From contig PKXQ01000093.1 of the NCBI GenBank assembly GCA_003132405.1, positions 1 through 64,000 on the forward strand: DNA of 64,000 nt. The letters run 5' to 3'. The notes under the pieces were generated by a model. It saw only the letters and a list, made by a program, of their open reading frames with translations. It searched no databases and was not told the origin of the DNA. Made by a program: the position numbers and the translations under genes. This DNA comes from Acidobacteriaceae bacterium (lineage in GTDB: Bacteria > Acidobacteriota > Terriglobia > Terriglobales > Acidobacteriaceae). Shown one piece after another: positions 23,871 to 32,988 of the stretch (positions within the stretch are counted from its first letter, which is position 1; every line of letters begins with the position of its first letter).

Positions 23871-25730
23871 ATGACGCAAAGGCTGACTACTGCGCAGGCT
23901 ATCATACGATTTCTGACGGCGCAGTTTGTGGAGCGCGATGGCAGCCGGAATGCTTTTTTTGCGGGATGCTTTGGAATTTTTGGACATGGGAACGTCGCGG
24001 GAATTGGGCAGGCGCTACAGCAGAATCCCGATTTTCCTTATTACTTATGCCGCAACGAGCAGGCGATGGTGCATACGGCGGCGGCGTTTGCCAAGATGAG
24101 CAACCGGCTGCGGACGCTGGTTTGCACGACGTCGATTGGGCCGGGCGCTACGAATATGGTGACCGGGGCGGCGGGCGCGACGATCAATCGTATTCCGGTG
24201 CTGCTGTTGCTGGGAGACATTTTTGCGCGGCGGAATGTGGCTCCGGTGCTGCAGCAACTGGAGTCGACTTCGACGCAGGATGTGTCGGTCAACGATTGTT
24301 TTAAGCCGGTGTCGCGATATTGGGATCGAATTCAGCGGCCGGAGCAGATTCTTACGGCGTTGCCGGAAGTGATGCGTGTGCTTACTTCTCCGGCGGAGAC
24401 AGGAGCGGTGACGCTGGCGCTGCCGCAGGATGTGCAGGCGGAGGCGTATGACTTTCCGGAAGAATTGTTTCAGGCGCGGACTTGGGTAGTGCCGCGGGCG
24501 CGGGCGGATGCGGCGGCGTTGCAGCGGGCGGCGGAGTGGATTCGATCGGCGCGGAGACCGCTGATTATTGCGGGCGGCGGAGTGATTTATTCGGGCGCTA
24601 CGGAAGCGCTCGCTAGCTTTGCGGCGCGCACGGGGATTCCGGTGGGAGAGACGCAGGCGGGGAAGGGGGCGCTGAATTTCGATCATTCGCAGTCGGTGGG
24701 CGCGATTGGAGTGACGGGGACATTGGCGGCGAATCGGCTGGCGGCGGGCGCGGATTTGATTGTGGCGATTGGGACGCGGCACAGCGATTTCACTACGGCG
24801 TCGAAGACGGCGTTTCAGAATCCTGGCGTGCGGATGATCAATATTAATGTTGCGGAGTTTGATGCTGCGAAGCAGGCGGCGCTGCCGGTGGTGGGGGATG
24901 CGCGCGAGACGCTGGAGGAGTTATCCGCTGCGCTTTCGTCGTACCGCGTGGAGGAGAGTTATGCGGTGGAGATTGGGCGGCTGCGATCGGAATGGAGCGG
25001 TGAAGTTGATCGGATTTATGGGCGGCGGCATGGGCCTCCGCTTAGCCAGGGTGAGGTGATTGGGCTGCTGAACTCGAAGCTTGGTCCGCGCGACGTGATT
25101 GTGTGCGCGGCGGGAAGTTTGCCGGGGGATTTGCATAAGTTGTGGAGGACGCGCGATCCGAAGAACTATCACATGGAGTATGGGTATTCGTGCATGGGAT
25201 ATGAGATCGCGGGCGGGCTGGGTGTGAAGATGGCGGAGCCTAGCCGAGAAGTTTATGTGCTGGTGGGGGATGGATCCTATCTCATGATGGCGCAGGAGAT
25301 TGTTACTACGCTGCAGGAGAATGTGAAGCTCAACATTGTGATTTTTGATAATCACGGGTTTGGCAGTATTGGTGGGCTCAGTCGCGCTTGTGGGAGTGGA
25401 GGATTTGGGACTAAGTATCAGTATCGCGACTCTGGAAACGCGGGCGCGAATATTCCGGTGGATTTTGTTGCTAATGCTGCGAGCCTGGGAGCGCATGCGG
25501 TGCGGGTGCGGAGTTATGAGGAGTTATCGTCGGCGCTATCCGACTTAGTCTCGCAGACGCGGACGTCGGTGGTGGTGGTCGAGACGGATTATTACGACGG
25601 GGTGGGCGGATATGAGTCGTGGTGGGACGTTCCGATAGCCGAGGTGTCGGAGATGGAGGCGGTCGAGCAGGCGCGGCAGAAGTATGTCGAGGGTAAGAAG
25701 AAGGAAAGATATTTCTGGCCTTCCGAGTAG
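23871..25730 (+). CDS. iolD: 3D-(3,5/4)-trihydroxycyclohexane-1,2-dione hydrolase IolD
   Basis: Thiamine-diphosphate-dependent ring-opening hydrolase of inositol catabolism that makes 5-deoxy-D-glucuronate. 619 residues in the acetolactate-synthase fold: N-terminal Pyr domain with the ThDP-activating Glu in YYLCRNEQAMVHTAAAFAK, the IolD-specific FFAGCFGIFGHGNVAGIGQA, central Rossmann-like domain (about 190-330), and C-terminal PP domain with the ThDP/Mg motif GDGSYLMMAQEIVTTLQEN and FDNHGFGSIGGLSR. The ribosome binding site GAGG precedes the ATG. It heads a tight gene string with an IolG-like dehydrogenase, a transaldolase-family enzyme and a second dehydrogenase. Confidence 0.96.
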   Translation: MTQRLTTAQAIIRFLTAQFVERDGSRNAFFAGCFGIFGHGNVAGIGQALQQNPDFPYYLCRNEQAMVHTAAAFAKMSNRLRTLVCTTSIGPGATNMVTGAAGATINRIPVLLLLGDIFARRNVAPVLQQLESTSTQDVSVNDCFKPVSRYWDRIQRPEQILTALPEVMRVLTSPAETGAVTLALPQDVQAEAYDFPEELFQARTWVVPRARADAAALQRAAEWIRSARRPLIIAGGGVIYSGATEALASFAARTGIPVGETQAGKGALNFDHSQSVGAIGVTGTLAANRLAAGADLIVAIGTRHSDFTTASKTAFQNPGVRMININVAEFDAAKQAALPVVGDARETLEELSAALSSYRVEESYAVEIGRLRSEWSGEVDRIYGRRHGPPLSQGEVIGLLNSKLGPRDVIVCAAGSLPGDLHKLWRTRDPKNYHMEYGYSCMGYEIAGGLGVKMAEPSREVYVLVGDGSYLMMAQEIVTTLQENVKLNIVIFDNHGFGSIGGLSRACGSGGFGTKYQYRDSGNAGANIPVDFVANAASLGAHAVRVRSYEELSSALSDLVSQTRTSVVVVETDYYDGVGGYESWWDVPIAEVSEMEAVEQARQKYVEGKKKERYFWPSE

Positions 25731-25781
25731 TAAGTCGGATTGGTAAGTCGGGGTGGTGAGAAGTTTTTGGAGAAGGATGGG

Positions 25782-26843
25782 ATGGGTAAGTTAGGGATTG
25801 GCGTGCTTGGCGTGGGGGCGATGGGCAGGCGGCATGCGGAGAATATCCGGAGGCTGGTGCCGGAGGCGCGGCTGATTGCAGTGGCCGACGTTGCTCTCGA
25901 GCAGGCACGGCGGGTTGCAGCGGAGTTGGAGATTGAGCACGGATTTTCCGGGCTCGACGAGATGCTGGAGCGCAAAGATATTGAGTGCGTGGTGATTGCG
26001 ACTCCGGATAAATTTCATGCGGAAGCGATTCGGGCGGCGGCTGCGGCGGGGAAACATATTCTTTCGGAAAAGCCGCTGGCTTTGAATCTTGACGACGCGC
26101 TCTCGGCGCTCGATGCGGTCGCAAAGGCGGGTGTGTATTTGCAGATGGGATTCATGCGGCGTTATGACCCGGGCTATGCGTCGGCGATGAAGCGGATTGA
26201 GGCGGGGGAGATTGGCGAGCCGGTGGTTTTCAAGTCGATTGGGCGGGATAAGGATGCTCCGCCGATTTCTTCTTATGCCTCGAAGCTGAATGGCATGCTT
26301 TTTTATAACAATACGATTCACGATTTCGATTTGGCGCGCTGGCTGATGAAGGATGAGGTTAGCGAGGTGCAGGCTTACGCGACGGTTGCGATTCGGCCGG
26401 AGATCGCGAAGTTTGGCGACATTGTGGCGGGAGTGGTGAATCTGAAATATGGACGCGGAGCGATTGGCAATATCGAATCGTATGTACAGGCGGTGTATGG
26501 CTATGATGTGCGGACGGAGATTATGGGATCGAAAGCATCGATCCTGATCGGGAGTCTGCAACAGACGCCGGTGACTTTTTTGACGGACGAGGGCGGAACG
26601 CAAAGGCTGGCGGATCATTTCTTGTCGCGGTTTGACGATGCTTATGTGGCAGAGATGCAGGACTTTGCGCAGAGCATACTGAAGGATCGGGCTCCGCGAG
26701 TTACGGGCGAGGATGGATTGCGAGCGCTGGAGATGGCGGTGGCGGCGGAGAAATCTTATCTTCAATCGGCGCCTTGCAGGGTTGGCGCTGAAGGTCAGCA
26801 TGCAACTGGCGGACGCCCCGGGAATCGTGCGAGGGAGTCATGA
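25782..26843 (+). CDS. iolG: Gfo/Idh/MocA oxidoreductase, inositol 2-dehydrogenase (IolG) type
   Basis: NAD(P)-dependent dehydrogenase expected to oxidise an inositol to an inosose, 353 residues. Rossmann motif GVLGVGAMG near residues 7-15; catalytic Lys97 in SEKPL; the IolG-type GFMRRYDPGYA near 123-132; and IHDFDLARWL with catalytic His180. The residue four before this His, Asp172 in B. subtilis IDH, is Asn176 here, whereas the close paralogue at 38926-39948 keeps Asp176 in the same position. The ATG at 25782 has GGAGAAGG just upstream and matches the paralogue's start. The C-terminal 20 residues extend beyond the paralogue. It overlaps the next gene by 4 bp (ATGA). Confidence 0.88.
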   Translation: MGKLGIGVLGVGAMGRRHAENIRRLVPEARLIAVADVALEQARRVAAELEIEHGFSGLDEMLERKDIECVVIATPDKFHAEAIRAAAAAGKHILSEKPLALNLDDALSALDAVAKAGVYLQMGFMRRYDPGYASAMKRIEAGEIGEPVVFKSIGRDKDAPPISSYASKLNGMLFYNNTIHDFDLARWLMKDEVSEVQAYATVAIRPEIAKFGDIVAGVVNLKYGRGAIGNIESYVQAVYGYDVRTEIMGSKASILIGSLQQTPVTFLTDEGGTQRLADHFLSRFDDAYVAEMQDFAQSILKDRAPRVTGEDGLRALEMAVAAEKSYLQSAPCRVGAEGQHATGGRPGNRARES

Positions 26844-27934
26844 CACGAGTAACTACTACTTATAAGAGTCCATTGCATGAGATGACGCAATCGACGCCGA
26901 CTTGCTTGTGGAATGACTCGGCCTCGATCAAGGAACTTAGTTACTCGATGGAACATGGTGGGGTGGGAGCGACTTGCAATCCGGTAATTGTGCTGGGAGT
27001 GCTGAAGCAGGAGATGGGGACGTGGAAGAAGCGGATTCGCGTGCTGATTGACGAGCTGCCGACGGCTACGGAGGAAGAGATTGGATGGCGGCTGGTGCGA
27101 GAAATTTCGGTGAATGCGGCGCGATTGTTGAAGCCGATTTTTGATGCGCAGCGGGGGCGGAATGGAAGGTTGTCGATCCAGACTGATCCGCGGTTTTATC
27201 GCGACACAGAGGCGATCGTGCGGCAGGCGGAGGAGTTCGACGGGCTCGCGCCGAATATGATTGTGAAAATTCCTGTGACGCGGGCGGGGATTCCGGCGAT
27301 TGAGGAGGCGACTTATCGCGGGATCAGCATTAACGCTACGGTTAGTTTCACGTTGCCGCAGTGCATTGCGGTAGCGGAGGCGGTGGAACGCGGGCTGTCG
27401 CGCCGCGAGAAGGAAGGCCAAGACATTGCGAGCATGGGGCCGGTGTGCACGATCATGGTGGGACGACTGGATGACTGGCTAAAGGCGGTCGCAGAAAAAG
27501 AAGGGATCACGATTGATCCGGGATATATGGAGTGGGCTGGGGTGGCGGTGTTTAAGAAGGCGTACAGGATTTTTCGCGAGCGCGGGTATCGGATACGGCT
27601 GCTGGCGGCGGCGTTTCGCAATCACATGCACTGGAGCGAATTTATTGGAGGGAATGTGGTGATTTCTCCGCCTTACTCTTGGCAGGTGCGGTTGAATGCC
27701 AGCGATGTTGAGGTGCGATCGCGGATTGACGAGCCGGTGGAGCCGAGGATTGTGGAGGAATTGTCGCGAAAATTTGCAGATTTTCGCGGCGCTTATACGG
27801 AGGGCGGATTGCCGGTGGAGGGATTTGATTCGTTTGCGCCTACGCGGCGGACGCTGCGGCAGTTTATTACGGCTTGTCATGATCTGGATGGGCTGGTGCG
27901 TGATTTCATGCTGCCGAATCCGGATGGGGTGTAG
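26840..27934 (+). CDS. Transaldolase-family Schiff-base aldolase with altered catalytic residues
   Basis: Class I aldolase-fold protein of 364 residues. Transaldolase signatures: TCLWNDSAS with Asp26, GATCNPVI (Asn47-Pro48), the Schiff-base lysine Lys143 in MIVKIPVT, and GISINATVSFT. Compared by eye with E. coli TalB, the acid-base Glu96 is replaced by Gln114 (SIQTDPR versus STEVDAR), as in fructose-6-phosphate aldolase, and the Phe178/FSA Tyr131 site is Met207 (TIMVGRLDDW). It is therefore probably an aldolase rather than a transaldolase. The gene is translationally coupled (ATGA) to the IolG-like gene and lies in an inositol operon that lacks iolC and iolJ, so cleavage of a C6 keto-deoxy acid or related intermediate is a possible role. 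This is inference. Confidence 0.82.
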   Translation: MTRVTTTYKSPLHEMTQSTPTCLWNDSASIKELSYSMEHGGVGATCNPVIVLGVLKQEMGTWKKRIRVLIDELPTATEEEIGWRLVREISVNAARLLKPIFDAQRGRNGRLSIQTDPRFYRDTEAIVRQAEEFDGLAPNMIVKIPVTRAGIPAIEEATYRGISINATVSFTLPQCIAVAEAVERGLSRREKEGQDIASMGPVCTIMVGRLDDWLKAVAEKEGITIDPGYMEWAGVAVFKKAYRIFRERGYRIRLLAAAFRNHMHWSEFIGGNVVISPPYSWQVRLNASDVEVRSRIDEPVEPRIVEELSRKFADFRGAYTEGGLPVEGFDSFAPTRRTLRQFITACHDLDGLVRDFMLPNPDGV

Positions 27935-27959
27935 GGTGTGCTAGAAAACTTGTGGGTGG

Positions 27960-28040
27960 CCGCAGCTAACCTCAACGGCTGAAGCCGTCATTCAAAATAG
28001 GGTTTGATCGCAACGCTGAAGCGCTGCGCCACCCAAAAGC
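27960..28040 (+). repeat. Composite REP-like repeat, copy B
   Basis: Hairpin 1 CAACGGCTGAAGCCGT (about 27973-27988) and hairpin 2 GCAACGCTGAAGCGCTGCGCC (28010-28030), followed by ACCCAAAAGCAAAGG. Flanked by GTGCTAGAAAACTT and AGGTTTTTCACCAGACTG, decayed versions of the terminal repeats seen at 6686-6827. Confidence 0.75.
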
Positions 28041-28102
28041 AAAGGCAGGTTTTTCACCAGACTGTTAAAGGGCGGATTTTAGATTGAGTGAAAGGATGGC
28101 AC

Positions 28103-29131
28103 GTGGCTCGTTCTAAGCGGGTGGGATATGCGGTGGTGGGGATGGGGTTCATTGCGGAGACTTCGGTTTTGCCGGCTTTCAGGGAGAGCGCGAAGGGCAA
28201 GCTGGTTGCGCTGGTTAGTCACGATTTGAAGCGGGCGAGGCAGATGGGCGCGAAGTTTGGGGTGAAAGATTGCTATTCGTATGAAGATTACGATCAATGC
28301 CTGAATCATCCTGAGGTTGACGCGGTTTTTATTGCTTCGATTAACGGAGAACATGCAGAGCAGACGATGCGCGCGGCGGCGGCGGGAAAGCATGTGCTTT
28401 GCGAGAAGCCGCTGGCGAACACGGTGGAAGAATGCCGGCGCATGGTGGAGGCTTGCAGGGAAAATCGCGTGCTTCTAATGACCGCTTATCGCAAATATTT
28501 TGAGCCGGGGAGCGTGGCGCTGAAGAAGCTTGTTATTACGGGAAAGCTCGGGCGGTTGCGACACATGTTTTCGACTTATACGGAGGCGGTCGATCCAGCG
28601 AAAGTGAAATGGCAACTGAAGCGGCGGCGGGCTGGCGGCGGATCGCTGATGGATATTGGTATCTATTGTGTCAACACCATGCGCTGGCTGGCGGGAACGG
28701 CGCCGATCGCTGCAACGGCGCATGCGTGGACGGATGATGCAAAGCGTTTTGCGGAGGTTGAAGACAGCATCGCATTTCGGCTGACGCATCCAGAGGGGTT
28801 GGTTTGCCAGGGAACTTCGAGCTATAGCGCGAAGGCGGCTTCGTTTGTGCAAGTGCATGGGGACGAGGGGTGGGCGGCATTGAATCCGGCATTTGCGTTT
28901 GAAGAGGAGCGGCGGTTGTTTGGCAAGATTCAGGGACGATGGTTTGAAGAAAAATTCAAAGTGATCGATGAATTTGTGTTGGAGATTGATCATTTCGCGG
29001 ACTGTATACGGCGGGGGCGTGGGCCGAAGGCTGACGGTGTGGAAGGGTTGCTGGACCTGGCGACGATTGAGGCGATTTATCGGTCGGCGAGTGAGAACCG
29101 GACGGTGGCGGTTGAGAAGATAGCCGGATGA
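28103..29131 (+). CDS. Gfo/Idh/MocA oxidoreductase, glucose-fructose oxidoreductase-like (type B copy 1)
   Basis: NAD(P)-dependent oxidoreductase of 342 residues. Rossmann motif VVGMGFIAE near residues 11-19, catalytic-Lys motif CEKPLA near 100-105, TAYRKYFEP, and the GFOR-type catalytic segment GGGSLMDIGIYCVNTMRWL. The GTG at 28103 was chosen: AAAGGA lies six bases upstream and the product then starts like its paralogue at 40147-41172 (MA..KRVGYAVVG). The two share most motifs, including AFAFEEERR and IDEFVLEIDHFADCIR. A repeat-filled 168-bp gap separates it from the aldolase gene. Its likely job is oxidation or epimerising redox of an inositol or sugar derivative. Confidence 0.88.
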   Translation: MARSKRVGYAVVGMGFIAETSVLPAFRESAKGKLVALVSHDLKRARQMGAKFGVKDCYSYEDYDQCLNHPEVDAVFIASINGEHAEQTMRAAAAGKHVLCEKPLANTVEECRRMVEACRENRVLLMTAYRKYFEPGSVALKKLVITGKLGRLRHMFSTYTEAVDPAKVKWQLKRRRAGGGSLMDIGIYCVNTMRWLAGTAPIAATAHAWTDDAKRFAEVEDSIAFRLTHPEGLVCQGTSSYSAKAASFVQVHGDEGWAALNPAFAFEEERRLFGKIQGRWFEEKFKVIDEFVLEIDHFADCIRRGRGPKADGVEGLLDLATIEAIYRSASENRTVAVEKIAG

Positions 29132-29312
29132 GGCGAGGAAAAGCCAGGAGCTTAGGAAAAGCCAAAACCAGGAAAAGCTAGACCGCACAGATCACCTTGA
29201 GCGCGAAAAGCTTTTACGCGTGAAAGGCCCCATTTGAGTTTCTGCGCGGCCTGGGAACGCCATATCGGGACTAACGGCTAAGCGTCATCGAATTTTCCAA
29301 TTGCTTGTATTG

Positions 29313-29339
29313 AAGCGTTTTGTCTGGCAAAAAACGCTT
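29313..29339. promoter_or_regulatory. Inverted repeat AAGCGTTTT/AAAACGCTT upstream of the receptor promoter
   Basis: Perfect 9-bp arms (29313-29321 and 29331-29339) overlapping the -35 box of the receptor promoter. The arms share the AAGCG half-site with the ATAAGCGCTTAT operator 30 bp downstream, so this may be a secondary operator. Confidence 0.5.
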
Positions 29340-29367
29340 GACATTGCGCCTGTAACGGGGCTATATG
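29338..29367 (+). promoter_or_regulatory. Promoter of the TonB-dependent receptor gene
   Basis: -35 TTGACA (29338-29343), 18-bp spacer, -10 TATATG (29362-29367). The operator palindrome starts immediately after the -10. Confidence 0.7.
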
Positions 29368-29379
29368 ATAAGCGCTTAT
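29368..29379. promoter_or_regulatory. LacI-type operator ATAAGCGCTTAT
   Basis: Perfect 12-bp palindrome with the central CG typical of LacI/GalR-family operators, placed just after the -10 box. The 10-bp core TAAGCGCTTA recurs at 43801-43810 at the start of the facing operon. A LacI-family gene lies at 33994. Confidence 0.75.
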
Positions 29380-29436
29380 TCAGGCTAATCGTTTTTGACT
29401 AGGAACAGCACACCGTGTTTCCGGAGGGGGAAACCT

Positions 29437-32400
29437 ATGGCGAAGCGCACCTGTTTCGTAGCGAGTCTGGTGGTCTGTGCGGTGTTGACGTTTTTCGCAG
29501 CGCAGGCTGGTATGGCGCAGCTGACGACGGGCGGCATTGTCGGGACGGTTACGGATGCGACGGGTTCGAGGGTACCGGGCGTGACGGTGACTGCGACGGA
29601 AGTCACGACCGCAACCGCGACTGCTGTGACTAGCGATGCCGGGGGAGAGTACAGCATTACGCCGCTGAAGATTGGTCAGTACACGGTGACGTTTGAGAAG
29701 GCGGGATTTCAGCGAGTCGTGCAGACGAATGTGACGCTGGATATAGGACAAGTGCTTCGGGTGGATTCAGCTCTGAAGGTGGGCGCGGTAACGCAGACGG
29801 TAGAGGTGGACGCTGCGCCTCCGCTGCTGGAGACGGAGACCTCTTCGCTGGGGACGATTGAAACGGAGCAGCGGATTGTGGAGCTGCCGTTGAACGGACG
29901 AAATTTCTTCAAGCTGGCATATCTTGGGCCGGGCGCGAATGCGGGCGCTTCGGGAACGAGCGCGGGGGCCGGATCGACGGACAATAACCGGCCGGGCAAC
30001 TCTCTATCGGTAAATGGCCTTCGCATCTTCGACAATAACTATCTGCTGGATGGCTTCGACAACAACGAATTCGGCAACGGAACGGTCGTCATTCAGCCTC
30101 CGCCTGATTCGATTCAGGAGTTCCGCGTGGAGCAGAGCTCGATGAGCGCGGAGTTTGGGCGCGGCGGCGCGATGGTGAACATTCAGCTGCGCACGGGAAC
30201 GAATCAGATTCATGGCGAGGGGTGGGAGTTCATTCGCAACAATCATCTGGATGCGCTGAATTATTTTGCGCCGGGGCCTACGCCGTTTCAGAGAAATCAA
30301 TATGGCGGGCAGCTGGGCGGTCCGATCGTGAAAGATAAGATGTTTATCTTTGGATCGATTCAGCGGTCGGATATTCGCGAGGCGCAACCGTTCGTCAGTA
30401 CGGTTCCGACCGTGGCGGAGCGAGGAGGAGATTTTACGGCGCTGGGCGTGCCTCTAGTCGACCCTTACACGGGTGGGCCTTTCCCGGGCGCGACGAGTCC
30501 ATATGTAATTCCGGGCGATGATATCAACACCACGGGACAGAACATTGTGAATCTGTTTCCTATGCCAACGCCGGGAAATACCAGTCTCACGAATAATTTC
30601 GTCTATGACGGAAAGTACAAGTTTGATGAGACGGCGGTGGAGACACGTTTCGACTACAACATATCGAACAAGGACCGTTTCTTCGTTCACTATGCGATCG
30701 CTACGCCGGTTGCGACCAATCCGTCATACTTACCGGGCGTTGATGCGGGAGCCGAATCTGGAGGATCGAGCAATCTGAAGGACCGGGTGCAGAGCTTCGG
30801 CGCCGACTTGACGCGCATCGTCCGGCCCAATCTGGTCAACGATTTTCGCGCAGGGTTTGTGCGCTATCGCGACGGCACGTTGCCTCTTGACGAGGGAACG
30901 AATCCGACGGAAGCTCTGGGCATTCCGAATTCCAATCGCGGCGGCAACAGTTCGGGATTGGCCAAGCTGTCGGTTTCGGGATATCAGCAACTGGGCGACT
31001 CGTTGTGGGTTCCGGAGACGATAGTCGAAAATATTTTCCAATTGGCTGACACGGTCAGCTGGACTCATGGCAAGCACACGATTAAGTTCGGCGGCGACTT
31101 CCGGCGGCAGCAGAGAAATTTCTTTCAGCAGACAGCGCCTTCGGGGTGGTTCCAGTTCAGCGGAAACTACACGGGGGTCTCGTTGGCCGATACCTTGCTG
31201 GGAATTCCGCAATACGCATTTCAGGATCACCTGAATGGAAGCGATCCGACGCGCTACTTCGACATCGCGGAATTTATACAGGACGATGTTCGTGTGCGTC
31301 CGAACCTGACGTTAAATCTAGGTTTGAGGTATGAAGTCAGTTCGCCGGCGAATGGGCCGAAGGTCGGGAACTTTAATCAGACGACGGCGATTGTTGTGTC
31401 GTCGATCGAGCCGAACGGTGTGCCGCGGGCGGGAGTGGGTTTTGATTTTCGCGATTGGGCGCCGCGACTGGGATTTGCCTGGTCGGCGCTCCCGAAGACG
31501 GTGGTGCGCGGGGCTTTCGGCATCTTCTATGCGGCGGAGGGAAATATATTCGACGACCTGGGATTGAATCCGCCGAATCTGGTGATTGCGCTCAACCGAA
31601 CGTACCCCACTTCTGGGGAGTCGCCGAGCCAGTTGGCGACTCAGTTGGTTTCTAATGGCTTCCCAGCAACCATTCCGACGGTGGATCCGGATAACCCTTC
31701 GGGCACGGTGCGAACTACGGGGCCGGTGCGGAAGATCCCAAGAATTTACGAATGGAATCTTTCGGTGCAAAGGGAGCTAGGTTCGAACTGGCTGGTGCAG
31801 GCTGGGTACGTGGCTTCGAAGAGCAGCAACCTTTTCGATCATGAATCCTCGAATCTGAATCAACCCTTGCAGCCGCTGGATACGAACTTCAGCAGTAACC
31901 CCGCGTTGGATCCCTTGAACACGGGGAACTACGGGCGACCTTACTTCGACGTGCGGCCTTTTCTGACGACTGTGCTGCCGCTTGACGTGGCGCGACTGAG
32001 CATGTTCTATAACTCGTTCCAGGCTTCGGCAGAGCATCGATTTTCGAAGGGATTCAATGTTCTTGCGTCTTATACGTATGCAAAATCGCTGGGCACAGCC
32101 GACGGCAACGTGCAGCAGTGCGATGTGCAGAACGCGCATAATATCGCGGCGGAAAGAGGACCGACGACCCCGGACTTCCGTCACCAGTTGACGATCAGTT
32201 ATGTGTACGATTTGCCTTATGGCAAGGGGAGGCAATTCGGGGGATCGTCGAGCAAAGTGGCGCAGGCGGCGCTCGCCGATTGGCAGGTCAGCGGCGTTAC
32301 TTCGATACACAGCGGCGAAGCGTTTAACGCGCAGATGGGCAGCGATATTACGAATACGGGCTCGGCGAACCCGCGGCCGAATCAGATTCACAATCCATAT

Positions 32401-32850
32401 GACTTCTCGTTTGATGTAGCCGAGCAGGCAGCGCTTGGGTGCAGCCGTCCCGGCCATCAGACGCTGGATTGCTGGTTTAATCAGGCTGCTTTTGAAGCGC
32501 CTCCTTTGGCGCCGGGTCAAAGCTTCTCGCATGAGTTTGGAACGGTGGAGCGGGCGGTGTTGCGCGGACCCGATTATATAGATTTCGATTTCTCGATCTA
32601 TAAGACGTTCGCGCTGAGCGAGAGATTTCACCTCACTTTCCGTTCTGAGTTCTTCAATCTCTTCAACCATCCTAACTTCTGGCTGCCGAATATGGGGTCG
32701 GGCGGAGGAAGCAGCGGAGTTGGATACTTGAACGTCAGCTGCTCGGTGGGTTCATCGACTTGTCCGGCTCAGCCCGGCGGCGCGGCGATCACGCAAACTC
32801 TGCCGGATGCTCAACGGGAGATTCAGTTCGGGCTTAAGCTGGCGTTCTAA
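29437..32850 (+). CDS. TonB-dependent receptor, Oar-like, with carboxypeptidase-regulatory N-domain
   Basis: Outer-membrane transporter of 1137 residues. Signal peptide (residues 4-28, ending GMAQ), an N-terminal CarboxypepD_reg-like domain (TTGGIVGTVTDATGSRVPGV, about 30-115), a plug-like domain (ELPLNGRNFFKLAYL, NNYLLDGFDNNEFGNG, VEQSSMSAEFGRGGAMVNI), and a long beta-barrel ending in the outer-membrane C-terminal signature FGLKLAF with terminal Phe. This is the acidobacterial type of sugar or polymer receptor. The ATG at 29437 follows an excellent GGAGGGGG ribosome binding site. Promoter and LacI-type operator lie upstream. iolE is next downstream, pointing to uptake of an inositol derivative or a glycoside containing it. 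Confidence 0.92.
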   Translation: MAKRTCFVASLVVCAVLTFFAAQAGMAQLTTGGIVGTVTDATGSRVPGVTVTATEVTTATATAVTSDAGGEYSITPLKIGQYTVTFEKAGFQRVVQTNVTLDIGQVLRVDSALKVGAVTQTVEVDAAPPLLETETSSLGTIETEQRIVELPLNGRNFFKLAYLGPGANAGASGTSAGAGSTDNNRPGNSLSVNGLRIFDNNYLLDGFDNNEFGNGTVVIQPPPDSIQEFRVEQSSMSAEFGRGGAMVNIQLRTGTNQIHGEGWEFIRNNHLDALNYFAPGPTPFQRNQYGGQLGGPIVKDKMFIFGSIQRSDIREAQPFVSTVPTVAERGGDFTALGVPLVDPYTGGPFPGATSPYVIPGDDINTTGQNIVNLFPMPTPGNTSLTNNFVYDGKYKFDETAVETRFDYNISNKDRFFVHYAIATPVATNPSYLPGVDAGAESGGSSNLKDRVQSFGADLTRIVRPNLVNDFRAGFVRYRDGTLPLDEGTNPTEALGIPNSNRGGNSSGLAKLSVSGYQQLGDSLWVPETIVENIFQLADTVSWTHGKHTIKFGGDFRRQQRNFFQQTAPSGWFQFSGNYTGVSLADTLLGIPQYAFQDHLNGSDPTRYFDIAEFIQDDVRVRPNLTLNLGLRYEVSSPANGPKVGNFNQTTAIVVSSIEPNGVPRAGVGFDFRDWAPRLGFAWSALPKTVVRGAFGIFYAAEGNIFDDLGLNPPNLVIALNRTYPTSGESPSQLATQLVSNGFPATIPTVDPDNPSGTVRTTGPVRKIPRIYEWNLSVQRELGSNWLVQAGYVASKSSNLFDHESSNLNQPLQPLDTNFSSNPALDPLNTGNYGRPYFDVRPFLTTVLPLDVARLSMFYNSFQASAEHRFSKGFNVLASYTYAKSLGTADGNVQQCDVQNAHNIAAERGPTTPDFRHQLTISYVYDLPYGKGRQFGGSSSKVAQAALADWQVSGVTSIHSGEAFNAQMGSDITNTGSANPRPNQIHNPYDFSFDVAEQAALGCSRPGHQTLDCWFNQAAFEAPPLAPGQSFSHEFGTVERAVLRGPDYIDFDFSIYKTFALSERFHLTFRSEFFNLFNHPNFWLPNMGSGGGSSGVGYLNVSCSVGSSTCPAQPGGAAITQTLPDAQREIQFGLKLAF

Positions 32851-32888
32851 ATGGTTCGTATTTATCGGCTTGAGGGGCGGTGTCGGCG

Positions 32889-32960
32889 AAACACAAGGTC
32901 CTTCGACTCCGCCAAGCCAATCGCTTTGCTCCTGGCACGGCTGCGCTCAGGATGACAAAG
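32889..32960 (+). repeat. Dispersed ACACAAGGTCC...CTCAGGATGACA repeat, copy 2
   Basis: Closely similar to 23749-23816 and in the same orientation, between the receptor gene and iolE. Confidence 0.7.
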
Positions 32961-32988
32961 ATGATGAGAGGGTGAAGGGATTGAGGGA

